DNA of 64,000 nt from Undibacterium piscinae (GTDB lineage: Bacteria; Pseudomonadota; Gammaproteobacteria; Burkholderiales; Burkholderiaceae_D), in NCBI GenBank assembly GCA_003970805.2, contig CP051152.1, positions 4,092,001 to 4,156,000 of the forward strand, in the 5' to 3' direction. The notes under the pieces were generated by a model, which worked only from the letters and a program-made list of their open reading frames with translations, was not told the origin of the DNA and did no database searches. The first letter of the stretch is position 1; every line of letters starts with the position of its first letter. Both the position numbers and the translations under genes were made by a program. Below are positions 18,609 through 27,616 of this stretch, one piece after another.

Positions 18609-19226
18609 ATGCGAAATTTTACTCATGATTTAATTGAACGCAATGTGGGCTTGCTGCTTGTGCTGGTGATCTTGACGATCAGCGTGGGCGGTTTGGTCGA
18701 GATTGTTCCTTTGTTTTTTCAAAAATCAACAACTGAAGCTGTTGCCGGTATGAAGCCGTATTCGGCATTGCAACTGACAGGCAGAGATATTTATCTGCGT
18801 GAGGGTTGCTATGGTTGTCACTCGCAAATGATCCGCCCGTTCCGGGCTGAGACTGAGCGTTATGGTCATTACTCGGTTGCCGGTGAGTCTGTATATGATC
18901 ATCCGTTCCAATGGGGTAGTAAGCGTACCGGTCCGGATCTGGCTCGGGTCGGTGGTCGTTATAGTGATACATGGCACAAGGATCATTTGAATGATCCGCG
19001 TTCAGTGGTTCCTGAATCGAATATGCCGTCTTATTCTTGGTTAGCAAAAGCGAAATTGGATCCAGCTGCCGTTGCACCGAAATTGAGTGCGATGAAAACC
19101 CTGGGTGTTCCTTACACGGATCAGCAAATTGCGGATGCTCCGGCAGAGTTGGCTGATAAGACTGAACTGGATGCCTTGGTCGCTTACTTGCAAGTTTTGG
19201 GTACGGCAATCAAGAACAAGAACTAA
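18609..19226 (+). CDS. ccoO: Cytochrome c oxidase cbb3 subunit II
   Basis: Monohaem cytochrome c subunit of the cbb3 oxidase, 205 residues, membrane-anchored by one N-terminal helix ([20 protein letters not shown]). The haem site is CYGCH at about residue 69 in [20 protein letters not shown], and the axial methionine is probably in [10 protein letters not shown]. It passes electrons from CcoP to CcoN. It follows ccoN by 27 bp in the same operon. Confidence 0.97.
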   Translation: MRNFTHDLIERNVGLLLVLVILTISVGGLVEIVPLFFQKSTTEAVAGMKPYSALQLTGRDIYLREGCYGCHSQMIRPFRAETERYGHYSVAGESVYDHPFQWGSKRTGPDLARVGGRYSDTWHKDHLNDPRSVVPESNMPSYSWLAKAKLDPAAVAPKLSAMKTLGVPYTDQQIADAPAELADKTELDALVAYLQVLGTAIKNKN

Positions 19227-19257
19227 AGTGCCGTCAGGTGCTTTTTAGGGAGTAAAT

Positions 19258-19404
19258 ATGAATTTCACAATACTAAGTAGCATAGTGACAGTGGTTAGTA
19301 TGGTGGTTTTTATTGGCATTATTTATTGGGCGTTCAGCTCCAAAAATAAGGCGCGCTTTGAGGAAATCGGGCGCATGCCAATTGATAACGATAATGGGAA
19401 ATAG
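19258..19404 (+). CDS. ccoQ: Cytochrome c oxidase cbb3 subunit CcoQ
   Basis: A 48-residue protein that begins MNFTILSSIVTVVSMVVFIG, forming one membrane helix, followed by WAFSSKNKARFEEIGRMPID. This is the shape of CcoQ/FixQ, which stabilises the cbb3 complex. It lies 31 bp after ccoO and ends 2 bp before ccoP. The GGGAG ribosome site is well placed. Confidence 0.9.
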   Translation: MNFTILSSIVTVVSMVVFIGIIYWAFSSKNKARFEEIGRMPIDNDNGK

Positions 19405-19406
19405 TC

Positions 19407-20402
19407 ATGGCAGATTTTTTTAGTGGATGGTGGAGTATCGCGATCATAGTCGTGGTACTCCTCAGTATTGCGGCATGTGGCCTGTTACTTTGGTCTCAGT
19501 CCAAGGTGAAAGTACAGTTAGGAAGTGACGGTAAGCCACTTCCTGCCGAAACTACCGGGCATGTCTGGGATGGCGACTTGATGGAGCAAAATAATCCTTT
19601 GCCGCGCTGGTGGATGTGGTTGTTTTATATGACGATAGTATTCGCAGTTGGCTATCTGATTGTTTATCCAGGCTTGGGTAGTGTTCAGGGAAGTTTTGGG
19701 TGGAGCCAGGTCGGCGCTTATGAAAAGGAAGTTAAGGAAGGCGAAGAGCAGTACGGTCCTATCTTTAATAAATTTTTAAATATGGAGATCGCGGCAGTAG
19801 CCAAAGATCCTCAAGCCCGGGAAATCGGACAGCGTTTGTTCTTGAATACTTGTGCGCAATGCCATGGCTCTGATGCCCAAGGCGGCAAAGGTTACCCTAA
19901 TCTTGCCGATAATGACTGGTTGTATGGTGGTGATCCTCAGACGATCAAGACGAGCATTCTGGAAGGTCGTCACGGACAAATGCCACCTATGGCTGCGGCA
20001 GTAGGTACTGATGATGATGTTCGCAATGTCGCTAACTATGTATTGAGCTTATCTAACTCAGCCCATGATCCTATCAAGGCTTCATTAGGTAAATCAAAGT
20101 TTGCAGCATGCGCAGCCTGTCATGGTGCGGATGGCAAGGGCACTCAGGCGATGGGTGCGCCAAACCTGACAGATAAGATCTGGTTGTATGGCGGCGGCAT
20201 TGATAACGTGATGGAGACCATCAATAAAGGTCGCAATAACCAAATGCCATCTCATAAGGCTTTGTTGGGCGATGCCAAAGTGCATTTACTGGCAGCTTAT
20301 GTATGGGGTTTGTCGAATGATGCGGCTAATGTTACCGAAGCCGAAGCGGGTGCTATCAAGCAAATCGCTAACAGTGCTGCAAGTGTCGAAGCATCAAAAT
20401 AA
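19407..20402 (+). CDS. ccoP: Cytochrome c oxidase cbb3 subunit III (dihaem)
   Basis: Membrane-anchored dihaem cytochrome c, 331 residues, that receives electrons for the cbb3 oxidase. Two N-terminal hydrophobic segments are separated by a cytoplasmic stretch with HVWDGDLMEQNNPLPRWW, the CcoP signature. The haem sites are CAQCHGSDAQGG (about residue 150) and CAACHGADGKG (about 235), with later methionines in HGQMPPM and NNQMPSH as likely ligands. It is the fourth gene of ccoNOQP. Confidence 0.97.
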   Translation: MADFFSGWWSIAIIVVVLLSIAACGLLLWSQSKVKVQLGSDGKPLPAETTGHVWDGDLMEQNNPLPRWWMWLFYMTIVFAVGYLIVYPGLGSVQGSFGWSQVGAYEKEVKEGEEQYGPIFNKFLNMEIAAVAKDPQAREIGQRLFLNTCAQCHGSDAQGGKGYPNLADNDWLYGGDPQTIKTSILEGRHGQMPPMAAAVGTDDDVRNVANYVLSLSNSAHDPIKASLGKSKFAACAACHGADGKGTQAMGAPNLTDKIWLYGGGIDNVMETINKGRNNQMPSHKALLGDAKVHLLAAYVWGLSNDAANVTEAEAGAIKQIANSAASVEASK

Positions 20403-20436
20403 GTAGTATTTTTACAGAAATTGGTTTGTTAGTAAT

Positions 20437-21849
20437 ATGAAAATTATACCGATAGTCCCAGTGCCGATCAAAGAAGTCGAAATGGCATTGTTTGAAGAGC
20501 GAAAGAAAATCTATCCTCGATCCCAAAAAGGCTGGTTTTCTTCCTGGCGCTGGGCATTGGTATTTTTTACCCAAGTTTTGTTTTATGGTACCGCTTGGCT
20601 GACCTGGAACGACAGACAAGCAGTACTGTTTGATTTAGTTACCCGCAAGTTTTATATATTTGGCTTGGTATTGTGGCCGCAAGATTTTATTTATCTTGCC
20701 GTGTTACTCGTTATTTCCGCCTTGTCGCTATTTTTGTTTACGGCAATTGCGGGGCGTTTATTTTGCGGATATGCGTGTCCGCAAACGGTGTACACCGAAA
20801 TCTTCATGTGGATAGAAAAAAAGATAGAGGGTGATAGAAACGCCCGTATTAAACTTGATGCCGCGCCTATGTCCGCGCGCAAATTCTCCCTGAAGTCTGC
20901 CAAGCATTTTGTCTGGTTGGTGTTGGCGCTCTGGACCGGTTTTACCTTCGTTGGTTACTTCACGCCTATTCATCAGTTGACGGAAGCGGTGCTTGCTTTC
21001 TCCTTGGGCCCTTGGGAAACCTTTTGGTTGTTGTTTTACGGCTTTGCGACGTATGGTAATGCGGGCTTTATGCGTGAGCAGGTTTGTAAGTATATGTGTC
21101 CTTACGCGCGCTTTCAGAGCGCGATGTTCGATAAGGATACTCTGATCGTGACCTACGACACTGAGCGCGGTGAGCCGCGTGGTTCGCGAAATAAAAAAGT
21201 GGATTATAAGGCCGAAGGCAAGGGCTCATGTGTCGATTGTGGCATTTGCGTTCAGGTTTGTCCGACCGGCATCGATATTCGCAATGGCTTGCAATATGAA
21301 TGTATTGCTTGCGGCTTATGTATCGACGGTTGCGATCAGGTTATGGATAAAATGGGCTACGAACGTGGCTTGATCCGTTATACGACCGAACATGCGCTTA
21401 CCCGTAAGCTCGACAGCAAGGCAATGTGGCGTCGCGTGTTCCGTTTGCGCACTTTGGTCTACGGAGCGGCTCTGGGCTTGATTATTCTGGCTGCTGCATT
21501 ATCACTCGCCTATCATGTTCCGCTAAAGGTAGATGTTCTACGTGACCGTGGTATGCCGAAAGTCACCGATACCGGTGGGATAGAAAACGTCTACCGGCTG
21601 CAGATCATGAATACTCAGGAAACTGTACGCAGTTACAAAATTTCGGTAAAGGGTATAAATGGCGCTGAAATTGTTAATGCAACGGAAGTGAATGTAGGAT
21701 CAGCCTCAGCGATCGCTTTTCCGGTTCGTGTGCGGATACCGGCAGGTGCGGCAGAAGTCGGTTCTACTCGCATACGCTTCACCATTATTGATGTAAATGC
21801 GCCTAAGGTTGCCGTGACTGAAAAAGCGGTATTCTTGGTGCCGAAATAG
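20437..21849 (+). CDS. ccoG: Cytochrome oxidase assembly ferredoxin CcoG
   Basis: Membrane iron-sulfur protein of the FixG/RdxA family, 470 residues, needed for cbb3 oxidase assembly, probably by reducing copper. It has about five membrane helices, the motif GRLFCGYACPQTVYTEIFMW, and two 4Fe-4S sites of ferredoxin type: CVDCGICVQVCPTGIDIRNG and CIACGLCIDGCDQVM. The C-terminal part is an Ig-like periplasmic domain. It lies 34 bp after ccoP; ccoNOQP-ccoGH is the standard order. Confidence 0.95.
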   Translation: MKIIPIVPVPIKEVEMALFEERKKIYPRSQKGWFSSWRWALVFFTQVLFYGTAWLTWNDRQAVLFDLVTRKFYIFGLVLWPQDFIYLAVLLVISALSLFLFTAIAGRLFCGYACPQTVYTEIFMWIEKKIEGDRNARIKLDAAPMSARKFSLKSAKHFVWLVLALWTGFTFVGYFTPIHQLTEAVLAFSLGPWETFWLLFYGFATYGNAGFMREQVCKYMCPYARFQSAMFDKDTLIVTYDTERGEPRGSRNKKVDYKAEGKGSCVDCGICVQVCPTGIDIRNGLQYECIACGLCIDGCDQVMDKMGYERGLIRYTTEHALTRKLDSKAMWRRVFRLRTLVYGAALGLIILAAALSLAYHVPLKVDVLRDRGMPKVTDTGGIENVYRLQIMNTQETVRSYKISVKGINGAEIVNATEVNVGSASAIAFPVRVRIPAGAAEVGSTRIRFTIIDVNAPKVAVTEKAVFLVPK

Positions 21850-21857
21850 GAATAAAC

Positions 21858-22400
21858 ATGGATGCAATTCTGCTGCAGCAAAAAAGTAAAAAAGATATCT
21901 GGTATAAGGAGCCTTGGTTGTTATTGGTAGTGGGTGGCCCTTTGCTGGTGGTGTGTGCTAGTATCGCTACAGGGGTGCTGGCTTGGCGCGGTTCGGATAA
22001 AGTGGTTGCTGAGGATTATTATAAGCAAGGCTTAATGATCAATAAAGATATTCAGCGCGACGCTAAAGCGCGCGAATTGGGTTTGACCGGAACGATTACC
22101 TTAAACCTTGCCGCTGGTAAGTTAAAGATGGATCTAAGTGGAAGCAAAGACTTGCCGGAAATCGTACAACTGAGCTTGGCTAGTTCTGGTAAATCGAGTG
22201 CAGTGACCGAGGTGATACGGCGATTGCCTATGAAGCAAGTGGCGACCGGGAAATACGAAGGAGATTTGAAAGAGTCATCAAATCTGGCTCTTAATTCAGT
22301 AAAATTGTTGCACGTCAAAGTAGAAACTACCGAATGGCGCTTAACCGCCGATTGGTTTGACCCAGAACAAAGGTTGGTGCATCTTACTGCTGCAAAATAG
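21858..22400 (+). CDS. ccoH: Cbb3 oxidase assembly protein CcoH/FixH
   Basis: A 180-residue FixH-type protein with one membrane helix (LLLVVGGPLLVVCASIATGV) followed by the family motif VVAEDYYKQGLMINKDIQRD. CcoH contacts CcoN during cbb3 assembly. It lies 8 bp after ccoG. The following 48 bp lead to a small membrane protein rather than the copper ATPase gene ccoI that is commonly found next. Confidence 0.9.
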   Translation: MDAILLQQKSKKDIWYKEPWLLLVVGGPLLVVCASIATGVLAWRGSDKVVAEDYYKQGLMINKDIQRDAKARELGLTGTITLNLAAGKLKMDLSGSKDLPEIVQLSLASSGKSSAVTEVIRRLPMKQVATGKYEGDLKESSNLALNSVKLLHVKVETTEWRLTADWFDPEQRLVHLTAAK

Positions 22401-22447
22401 ACGCACTTCTCTGGTAGGCAAAACAAGCACTAGAAGGGGGACAGAAT

Positions 22448-22705
22448 TTGAACCACAGCGATTCTACTTATACCAAGCCATATCTTCGGTCGATTTTAAT
22501 GATAGTTTTGTGGCCTGCGTTTTTAATGGCATGTATAGCAACCGGTCTGTTTTTTAGCTTGGTTGACCCTATGGAATTGATCGTTCTTGATGAGCGACTC
22601 AAGGTTCATGAGTTGGGTGCTTACACCATAGGTTTTTTTGCGTTTTGGATTCTGGGAACCCTGTCTAGTGGATTGACTGCATTACTTGTACAAAAATCTC
22701 GATAG
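22448..22705 (+). CDS. Small membrane protein of the cco cluster
   Basis: An 85-residue protein with two predicted membrane helices (LRSILMIVLWPAFLMACIAT and YTIGFFAFWILGTLSSGLTA). I do not recognise a named family. The TTG at 22448 has GGGGG seven bases upstream and is preferred; an ATG at 22499 would remove the first 17 residues. It lies between ccoH and hemN on the same strand with 7 bp to the hemN start, so a role in oxidase or haem assembly is a guess from context only. Confidence 0.7.
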   Translation: MNHSDSTYTKPYLRSILMIVLWPAFLMACIATGLFFSLVDPMELIVLDERLKVHELGAYTIGFFAFWILGTLSSGLTALLVQKSR

Positions 22706-22712
22706 ACGAAAA

Positions 22713-24118
22713 ATGAATAGCGATAAAACCCTAGTACGACCAGCCATAGAAATTTCAGAAGAATTAATTCGTCGTTTCGACTCATTGGGTCCCCGGTACA
22801 CGTCTTATCCTACGGCTGATAGATTTACTACTGAATTTGATGCTAATTCAGCGATCCAATACTTAGAGCAGCGTAGTGCGGCGACAGAAAAACCGCCATT
22901 GTCCTTGTATATTCATATCCCGTTCTGCGCTTCGCTTTGCTATTACTGTGCCTGCAATAAAGTGATCACCAAGGATCATGGCCGCTCTGCAAAATATCTG
23001 GAGTATCTCGAAAAAGAACTGAAACTGGTACTCATGCATTTGCCGAAGCGCGAGGTTTTATCTCAGTTGCATTTGGGGGGCGGTACACCGACGTTTTTGA
23101 GCCACCCTGAAATGCGCCAGCTCATGGATATGCTGTGTGCCCATTTTGATTTCTCAGATGACGCTGAAATTTCGATAGAGATTGATCCGCGTACAGTTAC
23201 CACCGAAACTTTGCAACTGCTGGCAGAGTTGGGTTTTAATCGTACCAGTCTTGGTGTGCAGGATTTTGATGCTGATGTGCAGAAAGCCGTACATAGAATA
23301 CAGCCGTATGAGATGGTTGAGCGTACCATCGTCGATAGCCGTGCTGCCGGCTTTGATTCAATTAATTTTGATCTTATCTACGGTTTGCCCAAGCAAAATC
23401 TGGAAAGTTTTTCCAAGACACTCGATCAGGTGATTGCCCTGTCACCCGAGCGTATCGCTTTGTACAACTATGCCCATCTGCCAACGCGTTTTAAGCCGCA
23501 ACGTCGGATTTTAGAGAGCGACCTGCCATCTGCGGAAGAACGCTTGCAAATTTTCATGATGTCCTTACGCCGTTTGCTGGCCGAAGGTTATGTGTATATT
23601 GGCCTTGATCATTTTGCCAAACCTCAAGACAGCCTGGCCAAAGCCAGTGTCGATGGTAGTTTGCATAGAAATTTCCAGGGTTATACCACGCGTGCAGATT
23701 GTGATCTGATTGCTTTAGGCTTATCTGCCATCGGAAAAATCGGTAGTTCATACGTGCAAAATTTGCGCACGCTAGACGAGTACTATCAGGTTCTTGATCA
23801 AGGTAAATTACCTGTGGAAAAAGGCATACACCTAAGTCAGGATGACCTGTTGCGCCGGGAGTTGATTATGGATCTGATGTGCAGTAGCGCTATCGATTTC
23901 CAGAAAGTCGGGCAACAATATAATATTGATTTCAATGATTATTTTTCTGGCGAATTAAGTCAGATTAAGAATTATGCCGATGAAGGCTTGATTAACTTAA
24001 ATGATCAAGGTGTCAGTATTACACCGAAGGGACGTTTTTGTTCGTGCGTGCGGTCGCGATGGCGTTTGACCAATATTTGTCGCGTCAAAGTACGGCCAAA
24101 TATTCTCGTCTGATTTAA
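22713..24118 (+). CDS. hemN: Oxygen-independent coproporphyrinogen III oxidase, frameshifted near the end
   Basis: Radical-SAM enzyme that converts coproporphyrinogen III to protoporphyrinogen IX without oxygen. The cluster motif CASLCYYCAC (C-x3-C-x2-C-x-C) lies at about residue 65 after HIPF. Other family segments are LGGGTPTFLS, EIDPRTVT and GVQDFDADVQKAVHRIQP. The frame breaks in a T5 run at 24035-24039; adding one T gives GRFLFVRAVAMAFDQYL and a normal end at 24118, so this is probably a sequence error. The gene fits the low-oxygen theme of the cluster. Confidence 0.93.
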
Positions 24119-24128
24119 CTCTCAGGGC

Positions 24129-24887
24129 ATGATCACTTTACCGCTGGCTCTTGCCGCTTTGAGCGCCGGCGCAATTGGTGGTGTCCATTGTGTTGGCATG
24201 TGTGGAGGGATCTCCACTCTATTGTCAAAAAATGGCATCGCGGGACGTAAGGTCATCGCGATCGCCAGTGCCGGTGAGAGCGTTTTCTCTGCCAATTCAA
24301 CGGATAAAAATCTTCGCTATCAGGTCTTGCTGCATAGCGGTCGCTTGTTCACGTATATGCTGATCGGTGCTGTTTTTGGCGGTTTAGGTGGCGCTGGTGT
24401 GTTATTTAAACCTTATTTGCCTGTACAGCAGATCTTGTATGTGATCGGCAATCTTGCGCTGGTTCTGCTTGGCTTACGCTTACTGGGCTTGCAATCGGCA
24501 GTGTCGTTTATGAATGGCCTTGGTGATTTGGTGCAGCGTTTTGCACATGCTATTTTGCCGGGTATCCGCCAAAGCTCACCTTATCCATTTTTGATAGGGA
24601 TGAGTTGGGGCTGTCTTCCTTGTGGCCTGTTATTTGGCATTGCGCCGTTTGCTTTCCTGTCCGGTGATGTATTGTCCGGTGCGCTGTTGATGCTGTTGTT
24701 TGGCTTGGCGGCATTGCCGCATTTGTTGCTGGCGCAAAGCCTGGCTAAATCGGTGTGGCAAGGGCGATTCGCAACTATGCTTAGAATGGCCGCTGCCGCT
24801 ATCCTGCTACTGATAGGTATGTTTGGCTTATGGTATTTTGATATGAAGAATATGCCGGGATTCTTGTGCGTGACCCCGGTCAATTAG
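24129..24887 (+). CDS. TauE/SafE-like membrane protein of the cbb3 cluster
   Basis: A 252-residue polytopic membrane protein with six or seven predicted helices. It opens with SAGAIGGVHCVGMCGGISTL, whose HCxGMCGG motif marks a subgroup often annotated as sulfite exporter TauE/SafE and found beside cbb3 oxidase genes, where metal handling is suspected. A second motif is GMSWGCLPCGLLFG near residue 155. Cys and His in the first motif suggest metal binding, but the substrate is not established. It lies 10 bp after the corrected hemN end. Confidence 0.75.
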   Translation: MITLPLALAALSAGAIGGVHCVGMCGGISTLLSKNGIAGRKVIAIASAGESVFSANSTDKNLRYQVLLHSGRLFTYMLIGAVFGGLGGAGVLFKPYLPVQQILYVIGNLALVLLGLRLLGLQSAVSFMNGLGDLVQRFAHAILPGIRQSSPYPFLIGMSWGCLPCGLLFGIAPFAFLSGDVLSGALLMLLFGLAALPHLLLAQSLAKSVWQGRFATMLRMAAAAILLLIGMFGLWYFDMKNMPGFLCVTPVN

Positions 24888-25040
24888 CTGATGTCGCTGC
24901 TGATATTTTGATCTTACCGGCAAGTGCTTTGATGTTAGCTACGCAGTCTGAAATCAGATAGGCTGGAAACCCAATGTTCATGCGCTTTGCCGCGGGCATA
25001 ACCGGCAAGCGACATGGCTAGTACGTTTTGGCTGGGGTAT

Positions 25041-25061
25041 TGGTGGTCTAAAGTTCCAAGT
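25041..25061 (+). repeat. Solitary IS30 terminal-repeat remnant
   Basis: Twenty-one bases starting TGGTGGTCTAAAGTTCC are identical to the outer end of the right inverted repeat of the IS30 element at 10-11 kb (complement of 11113-11133). The next bases (CGCAAGCACAACT) resemble its inner end CGAACACT only loosely. No transposase fragment adjoins it. It is most easily read as a scar of a lost copy. Confidence 0.75.
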
Positions 25062-25082
25062 CGCAAGCACAACTAAGCCCAA

Positions 25083-25400
25083 CTAAGCCTTGATGTCGAT
25101 CAGCGTGCCTAATACCGCATCCATAGTCTTGATTATCTTTGCGGAAAAATCAAACCCCAGTTGGTCCTGCATGGAGTTAACTAGTTCGTCTGTAAGATCG
25201 GTACCACTTTCCTTTGATGTGGTACTTCCTTGCTGACTAATCGTCACCAGCACACCGCCGGTATTGGCTTCCTGAAATGTTGCCTGTTGCGGTGAAAATC
25301 CTGCTGTGCCAGCGTTGGCGATGTTGTGTGCGCTACTGTCGAGCGCACCTTGGTAGGCTTTTAATCCGGACAGACCAGTATTGAGAGCAGAGAGTGACAT
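25083..25400 (-). CDS. Flagellar rod/hook-type protein, isolated
   Basis: A 105-residue protein with the N-terminal motif of flagellar axial proteins, LSALNTGLSGLKAYQGALDS followed by AHNIANAGTAGFSPQQATFQ. Its C-terminus (DELVNSMQDQLGFDFSAKII) matches the usual C-terminal helix of FlgB/FlgC/FlgG-type proteins. It is much shorter than FlgE or FlgG and nearer FlgC, but no flagellar operon adjoins it. It could be a minimal paralogue. The start ATG is well supported by family alignment. Confidence 0.7.
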   Translation of the reverse strand: MSLSALNTGLSGLKAYQGALDSSAHNIANAGTAGFSPQQATFQEANTGGVLVTISQQGSTTSKESGTDLTDELVNSMQDQLGFDFSAKIIKTMDAVLGTLIDIKA

Positions 25401-25463
25401 GGCACGAGCCGGGAAAAGAAGATGGAGCTAGCTTACTCCTAATTAGCTGGTCTTGCTTGCCTG

Positions 25464-27419
25464 TTATAGTTGCTTCATAACACTAGTCTCTCCCACTAAG
25501 GGAATACTGATTTCCAGCCTGGTGCCTTCGCCGGTCACACTGCTTAGATCGAATTGGCCATGCATGGCCTTGACGCGTTCCCGCATGCCCACTAGCCCGA
25601 AAGAGCGCGACTTGTGCATGTCTTCCTCTTCTATGCCGCGGCCATTGTCGTTGATGCTAAATTTTAAGGAGCTGTCGTCGCGGTTAAACTCTATCTGTAC
25701 TTCGCTCGCTTTTGCGTGACGAGCTACATTGGTCAGAGATTCCTGAACGATTCTGAAAATTGCGGTACTGTGGGCATCATCAAGCATGAGTTGCTCTTCA
25801 TTGGCGACTAGTTCGCAATCGATGCCATGGCGCACTGAAAAATCTTTTTTTAAGGTTTGCAGCGCAAAAAACAAGCCGCCTTCATCCAAGGCCCGCGGTC
25901 GCAAATCGGTGGCAATGCGACGTAGAGTAGTGATGGATGTCAGAATTAACTGATCCATGCTGTCTAAGGTTTTTTTGGATTTCTCTGTAACTAGCTTGTC
26001 CCTTTGCAGCAGCGATAGATCCATGCGCAGCGCTGCGAGTAATTGGCCCAAGTCATCATGTAATTCACGGGCGATATGTTTGCGCTCTTCTTCCCGTATG
26101 CTTTGCAATGCCGTAGATAGCTGACTTAATTGCGTATGATATTGTGCCAATTTTTCTTTGGCGATTTTTCTTTCGGTGATGTCGCGAAAAATGACCGTGT
26201 AATAGAGCTGACCATTTTCCATTAAGCTTGAAATCGATGCCTCGATAGGGAATTCTTTGCCGTCAGATCTTAAGCCTGTAACATAGAAATCCTCAAAACT
26301 AGTTCCCATTTTTCGTCTGGTTGCACCAGTCTCGCCAAATTTTTTAACATGAGATCCATGCGCGTTCCTATGCCTGCCTGGGATTACCTGATTGAGGGAA
26401 GCGCCAGTCAATGCTTCAACCGTATAGCCGAAAAAGGCTGCGGCAGCTGGGTTGACCATAATCATTTGATGATTTTCATCAATCGTAATGATGCCGTCGA
26501 TCGCTGTTTCAATGATGCCGGCAAGACGTTTTTTGTGGCGTATTAGCTTTTCCGTGGTCGCTTCCAGTTGTTTGCTCGCCTCTGATAAGGTGGCATAGGG
26601 GACTTGAATGTTGACGGCCACCATGCTGCGGTAAATCGCTATGGCAGACAGTAGTTGAAAACTATGGCCGACTATAACGAAGATTTCATTGGTATTGACG
26701 TAAAGGGAAAAATAGACTTCTGACATCGCCATCATCGAACTTGCCAGAAATAGATGGGCGCGTTTTATCTGCAGATGTTCGCCTGGATGTGAGAGCGGAA
26801 ATGACCTTACCTGAAGAAATAGCAAAATAGAGGTAACAATATTGAAGGCGATTAATATGATCTCGCAATTGATCTTAAACTGGGTCTGGCCTATGTCTTG
26901 GGCATAGCTAAGTGGTAAATATTCAGGTTTAAGGAAAATGATGGCTGAGCTTACTATGGTCAGCGCAAGGCCCAACCCTAACACGGCCCGAGATTTTTTG
27001 CGTGATACCGGCGAATCACCGAAATTGATTGCCAGGCCAAACAATGTGGCCGTAACGATGGAGCGGGACACTAGCCAGAAACTCAGTGACTTGTGCATGT
27101 CGATGGCATTGAGGAAACCGGGCATACCTTGAAAGCTGATCGCATGAAAAAAACCAAAGATTGCCGTGCATAAAAATGCCACAGCCAAGATGACGCTGCT
27201 TTGTTTCCTGATCTCATCGAACGCATTCCAGCACACAATAAATACAGAAGAAAAGATGACTATGGTTGCCGTTTCCAGTGCCGTATGCAAAGGCAGTGCG
27301 GCCGGAACCTGGAAAGAGGAGAGTTGTTCTCTATTGCTCCAAAGCAGACAGGAAAGCAAAAAAAGGGAAAAGCTAATCCAACTTGCGCGTTTGAGTTCTT
27401 TTGGTGTGGATATCGTCAT
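25464..27419 (-). CDS. Membrane PAS-containing sensor histidine kinase (HisKA_3/NarX type)
   Basis: A 651-residue sensor kinase. The first 270 residues hold about eight membrane helices, a MASE-like input domain. A PAS domain follows (about 310-420, IIETAIDGIITIDENHQMIM, VNPAAAAFFGYTVEALTG). The dimerisation domain has the phospho-acceptor histidine in REEERKHIARELHDDLGQLL, and the ATPase domain has FRIVQESLTNVARHAKA and NDNGRGIEEED. Kinases of this type pair with NarL-type regulators; the gene at 30.0-30.7 kb is a likely partner. The ATG at 27419 is chosen over a longer frame. Confidence 0.85.
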   Translation of the reverse strand: MTISTPKELKRASWISFSLFLLSCLLWSNREQLSSFQVPAALPLHTALETATIVIFSSVFIVCWNAFDEIRKQSSVILAVAFLCTAIFGFFHAISFQGMPGFLNAIDMHKSLSFWLVSRSIVTATLFGLAINFGDSPVSRKKSRAVLGLGLALTIVSSAIIFLKPEYLPLSYAQDIGQTQFKINCEIILIAFNIVTSILLFLQVRSFPLSHPGEHLQIKRAHLFLASSMMAMSEVYFSLYVNTNEIFVIVGHSFQLLSAIAIYRSMVAVNIQVPYATLSEASKQLEATTEKLIRHKKRLAGIIETAIDGIITIDENHQMIMVNPAAAAFFGYTVEALTGASLNQVIPGRHRNAHGSHVKKFGETGATRRKMGTSFEDFYVTGLRSDGKEFPIEASISSLMENGQLYYTVIFRDITERKIAKEKLAQYHTQLSQLSTALQSIREEERKHIARELHDDLGQLLAALRMDLSLLQRDKLVTEKSKKTLDSMDQLILTSITTLRRIATDLRPRALDEGGLFFALQTLKKDFSVRHGIDCELVANEEQLMLDDAHSTAIFRIVQESLTNVARHAKASEVQIEFNRDDSSLKFSINDNGRGIEEEDMHKSRSFGLVGMRERVKAMHGQFDLSSVTGEGTRLEISIPLVGETSVMKQL

Positions 27420-27565
27420 AAGTCGGAGCTGATCGGGTGGCAAGATTGCTTGTTGCCGGTAGTGGCAGTGAGCGGCTTGGTATTTTATGTTGCTTTGATT
27501 AACTTGTCTGGATATTTACTCCACGGACTGTTGATGCTGTGCAAATTAAGTGCTTCCTTGCCTGG

Positions 27566-27596
27566 GTAATAAAAAAGGCGCCGGTTCGGGCGCCTT
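27566..27596 (-). terminator. Terminator of the universal stress gene
   Basis: On the minus strand AAGGCGCC pairs with GGCGCCTT around CGAA-type bases, followed by TTTTTTATT. It lies 20 bp after the usp stop. Confidence 0.85.
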
Positions 27597-27616
27597 GATG
27601 TTTTTGTTGCTGAGCT

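Noticed and set aside
18679..19209. 176-residue minus-strand frame over ccoO
   Set aside because: It is antisense to a haem-binding subunit gene in an intact operon.
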